Origin: Hyphomicrobiaceae bacterium
GTDB taxonomy: Bacteria > Pseudomonadota > Alphaproteobacteria > Rhizobiales > Devosiaceae
Assembly (NCBI GenBank): GCA_020638095.1
Contig: JACKJF010000004.1
Coordinates: forward strand, 682,001-746,000
DNA length: 64,000 nt
Reading direction: 5' to 3'
How positions within the stretch are numbered: the first letter of the stretch is position 1; every line of letters starts with the position of its first letter. Below the pieces are notes generated by a model. The model ran no database searches and was not told the origin of the DNA. It saw only the letters and a list, made by a program, of their open reading frames with translations. Below are positions 26,070-35,285 of the stretch, one piece after another. The position numbers and the translations under genes were made by a program.

Positions 26070-26361
26070 GATCGCTCTCCCTGAGGGGCTGGACGGCGTG
26101 CCGTGGGGATGTCGGCCCTTCCGCCCGGATGCGCTCGCGAAGCCGCTGGGCCACAACCCGCCCCTTGTCGATCCGTACCTTTTCGGCCGCGACCGAAATC
26201 AGCCGCTTGGTGGCGACGGCCGCGGCAATCAGACCATCGAGCTCTGACGCCTCCGTTTCCGAAAAGATGCGCGCGCGCTGGATATCCTGGTGCCAATGCC
26301 GGTCATCGCCGAAATAGACGCTCGCGCCGGACAAAAGCTCGTTTGCTGTCAAAATTTGCAT
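26056..26361 (-). CDS. DUF2849 protein of the sulfur-assimilation operon
   Basis: A 101-aa soluble protein starting MQILTANELLSGASVYFG, with VYFGDDRHWHQDI and ARIFSETEASELDGLIAAA. Proteins of this family are found almost only between cysG and cysI in alphaproteobacteria. The function is unknown; a role in delivering substrate or siroheme to CysI is possible but unproven. It starts 1 nt after cysG and overlaps cysI by 14 nt, so it is firmly part of the operon. No metal or nucleotide motif is seen. Confidence 0.88.
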   Translation of the reverse strand: MQILTANELLSGASVYFGDDRHWHQDIQRARIFSETEASELDGLIAAAVATKRLISVAAEKVRIDKGRVVAQRLRERIRAEGPTSPRHAVQPLRESDHVSL

Positions 26362-26362
26362 C

Positions 26363-27766
26363 TCACGCCACCTTCTGTTGCGCATCTGCGTGGGCCAGCA
26401 GTTGCTGCCATTCGCCCTTTGCGACGCTTTCACCAATGAAAAAGATTGCCGGACCATCCGGCAGGTCGAAGTCGCTGGCCGCCATATCGCCGAGCGATGT
26501 CAGGCCCGTGAACCGGTCGCTGCGTCCCGCATTGACCACCACGCCAACCGGCACGCTCGCAGCCATGCCGTGCGCCAGCAGTTCCGCGGCGGTTCGCGCC
26601 ATCACCGACTTGCCCATATAGAGCCCGAGCGTCACGCCCGCCTGCGCCAGTGCGGCCCAATGGTGCAGTTCACCATCATCCGCACCATGGGCCGTCGCGA
26701 AGACGACACCACTTGCAACCCCGCGAAGGGTGACTGGCGTCGCGCTGTCCGCCGCTGCCGCGAGCGCCGAAGTCACGCCCGGAACGATCTGATAGGCAAT
26801 GCCAGCCGCCTTCAGCGCGTCGAGTTCCTCATGCGCCCGGCCAAAAATCATCGGATCGCCCGACTTGAGGCGCACCACGTTCAGATTCTGATTGCCAAGA
26901 GACACGAGCAACGCGTTGATTTCGCTTTGCGAAACGGAATGGCGGCCCTTGGACTTGCCCACGGAAATGCGCCTTGCGTCGCGCCGTCCCATCTCCACAA
27001 CGCGTTCCGGAACCAGCTGGTCGAAGACGATCACGTCGGCCTGCTGAAGCAACCGCTGGGCCCGTATGGTCAAAAGATCCTCCGCGCCCGGTCCGGCCCC
27101 GACAAGTGAAACCAATCCCGTTTGCGCCGCCTGTCCGGCATGTTCGTTGAGCAGCCGCAGCGCCGCACGCCGCGCCGCCGGAGCGCCTTGCTCCAGGGCA
27201 GTCTCGACCCGCATCGACCCAACCAGCGCCTCGTAGAAGCGCCGACGCGCCGGCCCCGCCGCGATCAGGCTTTCAACGCGCCGGCGTAACTGCCCGGCCA
27301 GCGCCGCCAATGCACCGATATTCGGCGAAAGCAGGGACTCGATTTGTGCCCGCACCGCGCGCGCCAGCACCGGCGCCGCCCCTTCCGAGGAAATAGCGAC
27401 CGAAATCGGTGCCCGGTCGACAATCGCCGGTGTGTAGAAATCACAAAGGTCAGGCTGATCGACAACATTGACCGGAACGCCGGCCCGGTGCGCCAGCGCA
27501 ATCGCATGGTCGCGTTCTTCATCGTCGTCCATCGCAACGAATACGAGCGCCGCGGCTTCCAAATCCGCAGCTGCTACCGATCCCACCCGCCGTTCAAGGT
27601 CGAGCGCGCTGAAATCGGCATCGAATTTAGCTGCAACCACCCGCACCCGGGCCTCGGTCTTGAGGGCGAGCCGCGCCTTGTTCAGCGCCTCGATGCCGCC
27701 ACCAACGATCAGGATCGACTTTCCGGTGACCTTTACCGAAACGGGGAAAATGGAAAGCTTGGACAT
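26363..27766 (-). CDS. cysG: Siroheme synthase CysG
   Basis: Trifunctional enzyme making siroheme from uroporphyrinogen III, the cofactor of CysI. The protein is 467 aa. Residues 1-150 form the precorrin-2 dehydrogenase/ferrochelatase half (NAD-binding ILIVGGGIEALNKA); residues 215-460 form the SAM uroporphyrinogen methyltransferase half (LVSLVGAGPGAEDLLTIRA, VVRLKSGDPMIFGR, ATPVTLRG). It is the first gene of the sulfur-assimilation run. Upstream (27767-27830) an AT-rich stretch including TATTATATAT on the minus strand is a plausible promoter. Confidence 0.95.
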   Translation of the reverse strand: MSKLSIFPVSVKVTGKSILIVGGGIEALNKARLALKTEARVRVVAAKFDADFSALDLERRVGSVAAADLEAAALVFVAMDDDEERDHAIALAHRAGVPVNVVDQPDLCDFYTPAIVDRAPISVAISSEGAAPVLARAVRAQIESLLSPNIGALAALAGQLRRRVESLIAAGPARRRFYEALVGSMRVETALEQGAPAARRAALRLLNEHAGQAAQTGLVSLVGAGPGAEDLLTIRAQRLLQQADVIVFDQLVPERVVEMGRRDARRISVGKSKGRHSVSQSEINALLVSLGNQNLNVVRLKSGDPMIFGRAHEELDALKAAGIAYQIVPGVTSALAAAADSATPVTLRGVASGVVFATAHGADDGELHHWAALAQAGVTLGLYMGKSVMARTAAELLAHGMAASVPVGVVVNAGRSDRFTGLTSLGDMAASDFDLPDGPAIFFIGESVAKGEWQQLLAHADAQQKVA

Positions 27767-27962
27767 GGCGCGCCTCGCAATGAATGCGCCACGAATCTAC
27801 CAGTTACTGCGATGTGCTCACAAGATACTGATATATAATAGCTTTTTTATTCCGCAGCGGTGGACTGAATGCGCAAATCCAACGCTGCCCGCCGCGCGAA
27901 ACGGCGAAAAAGATTTCCACATTTCAAGTGAAGTTAGAACGCCGGTAGCGCCAACTGGCGCC

Positions 27963-28325
<363 letters not shown>

Positions 28326-28384
28326 TCAGCCGCGCCCGCTCCGGCAAGGCTTTATCCTGTCGCAGAAACTAACAGGTTGAATGA

Positions 28385-28780
28385 TCAGGCGAATTCGGCT
28401 TCGAGATCTGCAAGGATCCCGGCGATGAACGAACGAACCTCGACGACTTTCATTTCGAGGTCGGCGATCGTTTCACGGCGGGGCGCACCCGAACTGCGAA
28501 GTTCGTTTTCAGCGTCCCGGGCAATGTCGGAAATCCCAAACGCCCCGACACCGGCCGAAGCACCCTTGAGCGCGTGGAGTGCGTAGGAAACATCGGCGCC
28601 CGGAGGCGGATTGTTGACCGTGTTGAAATGCTGTTCGACCAGTTGGTCGTACATTCTGAGGATCTCGCTTTCGAGCATCCGGTCGCCGAGCGACTGCCGC
28701 GAAAGGTGAACCAGATCAATGGGGCGAGTGACGCGCGGAGCGTCCGTGGTTTTGGCGATGCGCCGTGCAGTCTGCGGCAT
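28385..28780 (-). CDS. Hpt (histidine phosphotransfer) domain protein
   Basis: A 131-aa single-domain protein with the Hpt signature ALHALKGASAGVGAFGI, in which His69 is the predicted phosphorylated residue, and a helical C-terminal part. It could relay phosphate between a hybrid kinase and a response regulator; the partner is not in the window. The ATG at 28780 follows AAAGG. It is divergent from the giant GPR-like gene, and a CtrA-type box lies between them. In Caulobacter the Hpt protein ChpT controls CtrA, but ChpT is larger and different. Confidence 0.75.
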   Translation of the reverse strand: MPQTARRIAKTTDAPRVTRPIDLVHLSRQSLGDRMLESEILRMYDQLVEQHFNTVNNPPPGADVSYALHALKGASAGVGAFGISDIARDAENELRSSGAPRRETIADLEMKVVEVRSFIAGILADLEAEFA

Positions 28781-29133
28781 TCGAACAAGCCTTTCGTGCA
28801 ACGAGCCTTTTAGGACCCTTTGCCGGTTCAGTCTAGGCACGCGCCGTGAACAACCGGTTAAGTTGAAAGGTGGCCACACTCTCGCCCTTCTTACCCCGGA
28901 GCATGATCTTCGGGACCCGGCGGCGTTAACCCTTTTTTAATTTCGTTTTCCGTTTCGGACCCGGCTGTTATATAAGCCTATGATACCAGCGCGCGGCGGC
29001 GCAGGTTTGTGGAAAACTTGAAGACAATCGCGTTGTTGTTTGTTTTCAATTCCTTGGGGTCGGTAATCTGGCTTCGCCATGAACTCGCAGCCGTCGGATG
29101 AATGGCAATAGGCCCAGGCGAGAGTTGTAGAGT
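28781..29133. other. Divergent intergenic region with CtrA box and promoter
   Basis: A 353-nt region without a credible gene between the Hpt gene and the GPR-like gene. It holds the CtrA-type box at 28926-28940 and a TATATAAG stretch (28969-28976) that fits a -10 element for the rightward gene, leaving a leader of about 150 nt. I see no other structure in it. Confidence 0.6.
28926..28940 (+). promoter_or_regulatory. CtrA-type box upstream of the GPR-like gene
   Basis: Perfect TTAA-N7-TTAA (TTAACCCTTTTTTAA), about 30 nt upstream of a TATATAAG -10-like element and 194 nt before the ATG. Its position suits activation of the rightward gene. Confidence 0.65.
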
Positions 29134-32100
29134 ATGGCGAAGAAACCCGTTACCGCAGAGAACGATCCTGCATCCCTGGCATTCTCCGCAGTCGAGAACG
29201 CGCTCAAGGAATCGATGAACTCGGCTTCATCTTCCGGCAATTCCGCTTCCGCCGGTGCGAACCGGCCGGCCCAGAAGGCGGCCGCCGAGCGCCAGTCCGC
29301 TGCCAGCCGAATTGCCCAGCGCACCGGAAACGTCGCCAATGACGACCGTTTCAGCCCGGCCCGCTTGATCTATGGCATGAATTCCAAGCCGTCGTCCGGA
29401 CCCTTTGTTTTTGCCGGCCTTGCCTCCATCGTCTGGCTGGCCCTGACGCTTTTCATTGCCTGGACCCAATTCGGCGCGACGCTCGGTGAAGAAGGCGGCG
29501 CCGCCAGCTTCCTCCAGAGCACTGAATTTGCGGGCCTTCTCGCCGTCGTCATTCTGCCGATTGTCGGCTTCTTCGCCGTGGCGCTGCTCGCCCGCCGCGC
29601 GCAGGACCTGCGCATCGCTGCAACTTCGATGACCAGCGCCGCCGTGCGCCTTGCCGAACCCGAAACCACCGCCGCCGACAAGGTTGCGAGCGTCGGTCAG
29701 GCCGTGCGCCGCGAAGTTACCGCCCTCGCCGATGGACTGGAACGTGCCCTTTCGCGCGCCGGCGAACTTGAAGTGATGATCCACAACGAGGTCACCGCGC
29801 TCGACAAGACCTATACCGAAAATGAATCGCGCATGCGTGGCCTGATCCAGGAACTGGCCAGCCAGCGCGACAGCGTCATCACCAATTCCGAGCGCGTGCG
29901 CGAGGCCATTTCCGAGTCCCACTCCGGCCTCGTCTTCGACCTCGACATGATTGCCCAGCGCATTGCCGGCACGATCGAGGAGCGCGGCGGCGAACTGACC
30001 AAGTCGCTCAACGTCGCCGGTGACAATCTGCAGAGCCAGTTCAGCCAGAAAACCCAGAGCTTCGTGTCGATGGTCGACAACCGCACCAACGACCTGCTCT
30101 CGGCCCTCGATGACAGCGCCGGCCGTCTGAACCTCGCGCTCGAGGATCGCACGTCGACAATTTCCAACGCGTTCGAGGACCGTACCCAGGAACTGGCGTC
30201 GGTCATCGATATCCGCATGAGCGGCATTACAGAAGCCCTCGACAGCCGCGCCGTGGCCCTCAACGAGGCCATCGAGGAACGCACCGCGTCCATTTCCTCC
30301 GTCCTGCGCGACGGCGGCGGCAAGATCCTCTCCGATCTCCGCGATCGCGGTCACGAGGTCGGTTCGGCGCTCGACGCCATTGGCCTGCGTATCGCCAACG
30401 AGATTTCCGGCCGCGCCGGCGAGGCCGAAAGCACCCTCACCCGCCTGACCCAGCAGCTCGACGAGATGGTTTCGACCCAGCTCAACGCGATGGATTCACG
30501 CATCCAGTCAGCGATGCTCGAAATTTCAGGCGCGGTCGATGATTCCGCCGAGGCCGCGCGCGTGCATCTGCTCTCCGCCGGCACGGATTCGCTTGCTGCG
30601 TTCGACAGCCGCGTCAATGAAGTCGCCGTCATGGTCGACAGCCGCCTCTCCGCGCTCGACATCATCGTCGGCGACAAGGGCCAGGCGCTCAGCGACGCGC
30701 TCGATCGCTACACGGCAAGCTTTGCCGAACGCGCCAATCTGCTCGAGCTTGCTCTTGACGAGAAGTCGGGCCGCTTCACCGATCAGGTGGTCGAACGCAC
30801 CAAGGAAATGACTGCGGCGATCGAGTCGCGCGCCGGCTATTTCACCCAGACGATCGAAACCACGGCCAACCAGTTCTCCGGAACCATCGAGGGCCGCGCC
30901 GCACTCGTCACCGATGTCATGCAGACGCAGGCCGATCGCCTGACCAGCGTTATCGAGGACCAGGCCAACCTCGTCACCACCTCGCTGCGCGATCAGACCG
31001 AACAGTTCACGTCCGGAATCAATTCGCAGAACCAGATTATTGCCCGCTCGCTTTCCGACGAACGGACTGCGCTGGAACAGACGCTGCATGGCACGACGGA
31101 AGCAATTTCCAACGCCATTGCCGTCCGTACCCGCGAACTGGCGGCCGAAATCGACTCTCACGGCATTCGCGCCCGTGATTCGATCGATGCGAGCCTTGGC
31201 GCCGTCACCGACACTATGGACACGCGCTCTGCCGAACTGACCCAGATGATCGGCCAGCGCGTTGCCGAGGTGAATGCGAGCCTTGGGGCCGGCATCGACA
31301 GCGCCCTGTCGCGCATCTCGAACGCCGAAACTGGCATCGCCGCCCGCGTCGAACTGGCCGCAACCAAAGTGTCCGAGGCAACCGCCAATTCGGCTGACCT
31401 CATCGAGTCCCGCGTCGAAGCGGCAACCTCGACGGTCAACGAAGCCGCGCGCGTCACCGCCCAGGTCATCGAGACCGGCGTCAACAGCGCCCGCAAGGCT
31501 ATCACCGACATGGTCGATCAGCGTTTGGGCACCCTGCCCGAGGCCATCACCTCGCGTGCCGACCAGACGGCTCAGCGCCTCAACTCGCTGAACGAGAATA
31601 TCAACGCGACCATGTCGAAGTCGCTGACCGACCTCGAATCCAGCGCCGAGCGCATCGAAAAAACCATCTCGACGCGCATTGTCGAGGCCGCGTCGGGAAT
31701 TTCGCGCCACGTCGCCGAGACCGCCAATTCGATGGATATGTCGGTGCGCGCCGCGCTCGAAGCGATCAACGAGGTCGCGACCAAGTTCAGCACCGTTGTC
31801 ACGCAGGACGCCAGCGCGGCGGCCCAGAACATTTCTGCCCGCGTCGAGGCGATCAACGAGCGGGTCACGGAAAGCACCGGCCGCCTGTCCGAACTGGTGA
31901 ACACGAAGTCCGACGAGCTGACCAATGCGTTCAATTCGCAGGTTGCGCGCGTGACGACCGAACTCAACAACCAGTCCAAGGCCTACACGGACCAGATCAC
32001 CGCGAAGTCCGACGAACTCTTCAAGACCCTGGCCGGACACAACAATATCCTGCGCGAGGCCCTCGCATCCAACGCGCAGGAGGCCCAGGCGCTCATGTCG

Positions 32101-33522
32101 ACCACGACGTCGCGCATTTCTTCGGAAATCAACGTCGCGCTCGACCGTCTCAACGAGTCGAACCGCTTGCTGCAGAACGTCATCGAAGCGTCGGCGGGCA
32201 ATCTCTCGCAACTCGAAAAGGGCATTGCCGCCCACACGGCCGACTATTCCGAAGCCGTGCGCAAGGCCGTGGACGATACGCGCGTCGCCGGCGACACCAT
32301 GACCCGCCACGTCGACGCAATGCAAACGACGGTCCGCTCGATGGTCGAGGAATTCTCCACCATCGTTGGCCAGCTCGAAGTCGAAACCCGCCAGGTCGAC
32401 GCCTCGGCCCGCAATCTCTCTGAAGCCGGTCAGGCCAGCCTTGCCAGCGTCGAAATGCGCCGCGACGCGATGGATGCACTGGCCCGTGGCTTCACCGACC
32501 GCACCAACGAAATCGATGTGCAGCTTCGCGAATTTGCCCACTCGATTTCGACAGCGGTTGGCGAAACCGAACGTCGTCTGGTCGCCGCCCGCGCCGCAAT
32601 GGACGATGCGCTCTCGGCGACCTCGCAGTCCGTCAGCCAGAGGCTCGAGGAACTGGCAAATGTCGCCAGCCACGAGGGCGAACGCACCACCGATGCCCTG
32701 CGCCAGACCCAGCAGTCGCTTCTCAACGACATGCAGCGTGCTCTCGCCGATGCAACCAGCCGGTTCGAGCAGACCGCCGACGCCATGCAGAACACCGCCC
32801 GCCAGGTCGGCTCCGAGCTTGAAGCAACCCGCAACGAGTTGCAGCGCGGCTTCCTCGAACTGCCGGAAGAGACGCGTGCCAGCGCGGCCGCCATGCGCTC
32901 GGTGGTTGCCGAGCAGATCGAGGCGCTCAACGAGCTCAACGCTATCGTCAGCGCCCAGCCGCGCGCGCATGATGTCAGCCGCGGCAGTTTCACCCCGGCC
33001 CAGCCGGCCCTGACCCAGCCCGAGCCGCGCCCTGCGCCGCGCTTCACCGAGCCCGCATCGCGTGCCCTTGAGCCGGCGCCCATGCCGACCCCGGCACCCG
33101 CCCCGGCTCCGCGCCGCGATGACGCTGCCGGCGGTGGCTGGCTGAAGGACGTGCTGCGCAATGCTTCGCAGGCCTCCGGCACCCCGGCGCCTCGCGCCAA
33201 CAACCTATCGACCCTCACGGCTGAAATCGCCCGGGCGATCGACGAACACGCGCTTGCAGAAGCCTGGGAACGCTATCAGGCCGGCGAAAGCAACGTCTTC
33301 TCGCGCCGCATTTACACACTGTCGGGTCAGGGCACGTTTGACGATGTGCGCAAGCGCCTCCAGCGTGACCGCGACTTCGACCAGACTGCGCGCGACTACA
33401 TCTCTGAGTTCGAACAGGTCATCAAGCGCGCCCGTTCGGCCGACGAGGCCCGCCGCATTCTCGTCTCGGACGAAGGAAAGGTCTTCACCATGCTGGCCCA
33501 CGCCAGCGGCCGGTTGAACTAG
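29134..33522 (+). CDS. Giant growth-pole-ring-like protein (GPR/RgsE type)
   Basis: A 1462-aa inner-membrane-anchored protein with two hydrophobic segments near the N-terminus (residues 91-112 and 132-153). These are followed by about 1,100 residues of heptad-like, Ala/Ser/Thr/Glu-rich amphipathic repeats (recurring I-x-x-R-x-x-E-L and ADRLTSVIEDQANLV-type units), a Pro-rich linker at about 1290-1335, and a compact C-terminal domain containing LAEAWERYQAGESNVFSRR. This layout and the apolipoprotein-like repeats match the Growth Pole Ring protein of Agrobacterium and RgsE of Sinorhizobium, which organise polar peptidoglycan growth. The homology call is from memory of those proteins, not a search. 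Confidence 0.75.
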   Translation: MAKKPVTAENDPASLAFSAVENALKESMNSASSSGNSASAGANRPAQKAAAERQSAASRIAQRTGNVANDDRFSPARLIYGMNSKPSSGPFVFAGLASIVWLALTLFIAWTQFGATLGEEGGAASFLQSTEFAGLLAVVILPIVGFFAVALLARRAQDLRIAATSMTSAAVRLAEPETTAADKVASVGQAVRREVTALADGLERALSRAGELEVMIHNEVTALDKTYTENESRMRGLIQELASQRDSVITNSERVREAISESHSGLVFDLDMIAQRIAGTIEERGGELTKSLNVAGDNLQSQFSQKTQSFVSMVDNRTNDLLSALDDSAGRLNLALEDRTSTISNAFEDRTQELASVIDIRMSGITEALDSRAVALNEAIEERTASISSVLRDGGGKILSDLRDRGHEVGSALDAIGLRIANEISGRAGEAESTLTRLTQQLDEMVSTQLNAMDSRIQSAMLEISGAVDDSAEAARVHLLSAGTDSLAAFDSRVNEVAVMVDSRLSALDIIVGDKGQALSDALDRYTASFAERANLLELALDEKSGRFTDQVVERTKEMTAAIESRAGYFTQTIETTANQFSGTIEGRAALVTDVMQTQADRLTSVIEDQANLVTTSLRDQTEQFTSGINSQNQIIARSLSDERTALEQTLHGTTEAISNAIAVRTRELAAEIDSHGIRARDSIDASLGAVTDTMDTRSAELTQMIGQRVAEVNASLGAGIDSALSRISNAETGIAARVELAATKVSEATANSADLIESRVEAATSTVNEAARVTAQVIETGVNSARKAITDMVDQRLGTLPEAITSRADQTAQRLNSLNENINATMSKSLTDLESSAERIEKTISTRIVEAASGISRHVAETANSMDMSVRAALEAINEVATKFSTVVTQDASAAAQNISARVEAINERVTESTGRLSELVNTKSDELTNAFNSQVARVTTELNNQSKAYTDQITAKSDELFKTLAGHNNILREALASNAQEAQALMSTTTSRISSEINVALDRLNESNRLLQNVIEASAGNLSQLEKGIAAHTADYSEAVRKAVDDTRVAGDTMTRHVDAMQTTVRSMVEEFSTIVGQLEVETRQVDASARNLSEAGQASLASVEMRRDAMDALARGFTDRTNEIDVQLREFAHSISTAVGETERRLVAARAAMDDALSATSQSVSQRLEELANVASHEGERTTDALRQTQQSLLNDMQRALADATSRFEQTADAMQNTARQVGSELEATRNELQRGFLELPEETRASAAAMRSVVAEQIEALNELNAIVSAQPRAHDVSRGSFTPAQPALTQPEPRPAPRFTEPASRALEPAPMPTPAPAPAPRRDDAAGGGWLKDVLRNASQASGTPAPRANNLSTLTAEIARAIDEHALAEAWERYQAGESNVFSRRIYTLSGQGTFDDVRKRLQRDRDFDQTARDYISEFEQVIKRARSADEARRILVSDEGKVFTMLAHASGRLN

Positions 33523-33600
33523 CGAATTGTTGGCCACCTCCGGGCAGCACGCCCGAGGCGCGCCAAAACCGACATAACAAAGTCAGTCTGAAAACTTAAC

Positions 33601-33625
33601 GGGCGGCCTTTGGGCCGCCCCTTTT
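33601..33625. terminator. Terminator after the GPR-like gene
   Basis: Stem GGGCGGCC/GGCCGCCC with a TTTG loop and a CTTTT tail. It also lies at the end of the convergent metallophosphoesterase gene. Confidence 0.85.
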
Positions 33626-34443
33626 CATTCCACGGTTTCGGCAAGCGCCTTTTTGCGTCTGCCACGCGGGCGCTTCTGGCTTTCGGCCGGCGTCAGGGAG
33701 GTCCAGCGCACCAGTTCGAACTCGCCGTCCTCGTTCTCGACGATGGCGGTACAGCTTTCCACCCAGTCACCCGTATTGATATAGTGAATGCCGAGACGGT
33801 CATGCATGTCGGCAAGATGGATGTGGCCGCAGATAACCCCGTCTACGCCCTGCCGTTTGGCCTCGTTGGTCAGCGTTTCCTCGAACTGTCCGATCACGCT
33901 GACCGCGCCTTTGACCTTCTGCTTGGCCCAGGCCGAAAGCGACCAGTAATCCTTGCCGAGCCGGCGCCTGACCCAGTTGATCGCGCCGTTTGTTCTCAGT
34001 GCGAAATTGTAGGCCCAGTCGCCAACATGGGCGAGCCACTTGGCGTGCCGAACAACCACGTCAAACTGGTCACCATGCATGACCAGGTACGAGCGTCCCT
34101 GCGCCGTCACGTGGATCGTCTGGTCGACGAACTCGACGTCACCGAAATAGGTTCCAAGATATTCTCGCAGGAACTCATCGTGATTGCCGGGCAGATAAAC
34201 GATGCGGGCACCCCGGTTTGCCTTGTCGAGCAGCGCGCCAGTGAGGTCGGAATAGTCCTGCGGCCAGTGCCACGACTTGGCGAGCCGCCAGCCGTCGAGA
34301 ATGTCGCCAACCAGATAGATGTTGTCGGCCTCGATCTGCCTCAAGAACGCGAGCAATTGGCCGACGCGAATGGCGCGCATGCCCAGATGCACATCGGATA
34401 TGAACAGCGAGCGGACATGCCGCGGCCGCGCGGTTTCCGCCAT
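33625..34443 (-). CDS. Metallophosphoesterase, UDP-2,3-diacylglucosamine pyrophosphatase-like
   Basis: Calcineurin-like phosphoesterase of 272 aa carrying all the metal motifs: ISDVHLG at the start, VGDILDGW, LPGNHDEFL, LVMHGDQFD and CGHIHLAD. The arrangement with HGDxxD and GHIH resembles LpxH-type UDP-diacylglucosamine hydrolases, but many alphaproteobacteria use LpxI for that step, so the substrate is uncertain. The C-terminal tail is basic (RPRGRRKKALAE). No signal peptide is seen. Confidence 0.85.
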   Translation of the reverse strand: MAETARPRHVRSLFISDVHLGMRAIRVGQLLAFLRQIEADNIYLVGDILDGWRLAKSWHWPQDYSDLTGALLDKANRGARIVYLPGNHDEFLREYLGTYFGDVEFVDQTIHVTAQGRSYLVMHGDQFDVVVRHAKWLAHVGDWAYNFALRTNGAINWVRRRLGKDYWSLSAWAKQKVKGAVSVIGQFEETLTNEAKRQGVDGVICGHIHLADMHDRLGIHYINTGDWVESCTAIVENEDGEFELVRWTSLTPAESQKRPRGRRKKALAETVE

Positions 34444-34619
34444 CAGCGTCGCCTCTTAAAGGTCAAGCGTTCTTTCCCGATTGTTCGCTACCGCAGTGCC
34501 AAGCACATTAGGTCAGGTCGGGGGCAAGGCAAACCCCGAATTCGTATCTATCCGGAGGTTTGCTGTGCATGTGAGGTATTTCAATAAGTTAGAAAAGGTT
34601 CCGGACTCTTCTTTCGCGG

Positions 34620-35222
34620 TCACGAAAAGAGAAACAGTACGATCGCAATCCCCATCAGGCCCGCCAGGATGATCCCGAGGCGATGTTCGAAGCCGGTCGC
34701 CCGCAGGAAGGCTCTTAGCCGCTCGCCGAACAGGATCCAGGTGACCGTGCTGGCGCTGCTGACGACCAGAAGTCCGCCAATGATCGCCAGAAGGCTCCAC
34801 AGCCGGTTCTCCCCCGGCTGCACGAACGCAACCACGAAGCTGATCCCGATCACCCAGGCCTTGGGGTTGATCCACTGGAACAGAACCGCTTCATAATAGC
34901 GCATGGGCCGGCTCCGCGTTCCGTTCGCCTTGCCCTCGAAACTCACGCCGAGCAGCTTGTAGGCCATGTAGGCGAAATAGGCGATCGCTGCGTATTTCAG
35001 GATCCATTTGAGCGCCGGGAACGCGGTCATCACTTCCGCGACGCCCAGCCCCAGTAGAAACGTCATCAGGCAGAAACCGCTGACGACGCCCATGCCATGC
35101 GGAATGGTCGCCCGCGGTCCGAATTTGGCCGCCGACGTCAGAAGCATCAGATTGTTGGGTCCGGGCGTGAACAGCGCCGTTCCCGTCACCAGCAGGAAGT
35201 TGATTGCAGTCGCGAATAACAT
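34620..35222 (-). CDS. LysE family translocator
   Basis: A 200-aa membrane exporter with six hydrophobic stretches, the family motif TALFTPGPNNLMLLTSAAKFG near the N-terminus and QWINPKAWVIGISFV in the middle. It is the second LysE-type protein in the window and only distantly similar to the one at 21085. The substrate is unknown, probably amino acids. The ATG at 35222 was preferred over a GTG three codons upstream; the ribosome binding site is weak for both. Confidence 0.88.
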   Translation of the reverse strand: MLFATAINFLLVTGTALFTPGPNNLMLLTSAAKFGPRATIPHGMGVVSGFCLMTFLLGLGVAEVMTAFPALKWILKYAAIAYFAYMAYKLLGVSFEGKANGTRSRPMRYYEAVLFQWINPKAWVIGISFVVAFVQPGENRLWSLLAIIGGLLVVSSASTVTWILFGERLRAFLRATGFEHRLGIILAGLMGIAIVLFLFS

Positions 35223-35285
35223 GGAACCCACCCAGTTAGGTCAGTAATACTGACATAAAATGAACGGGTCAAGTCCTTCAACGTT

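Noticed and set aside
30526-32970. Long open frame on the minus strand inside the giant GPR-like gene (814 codons) and another at its 5' end (29227-30354).
   Set aside because: They are antisense to the GPR-like gene. The high G+C content and repetitive codon usage of this gene leave the opposite strand open. No start site, ribosome binding site or family similarity is visible.
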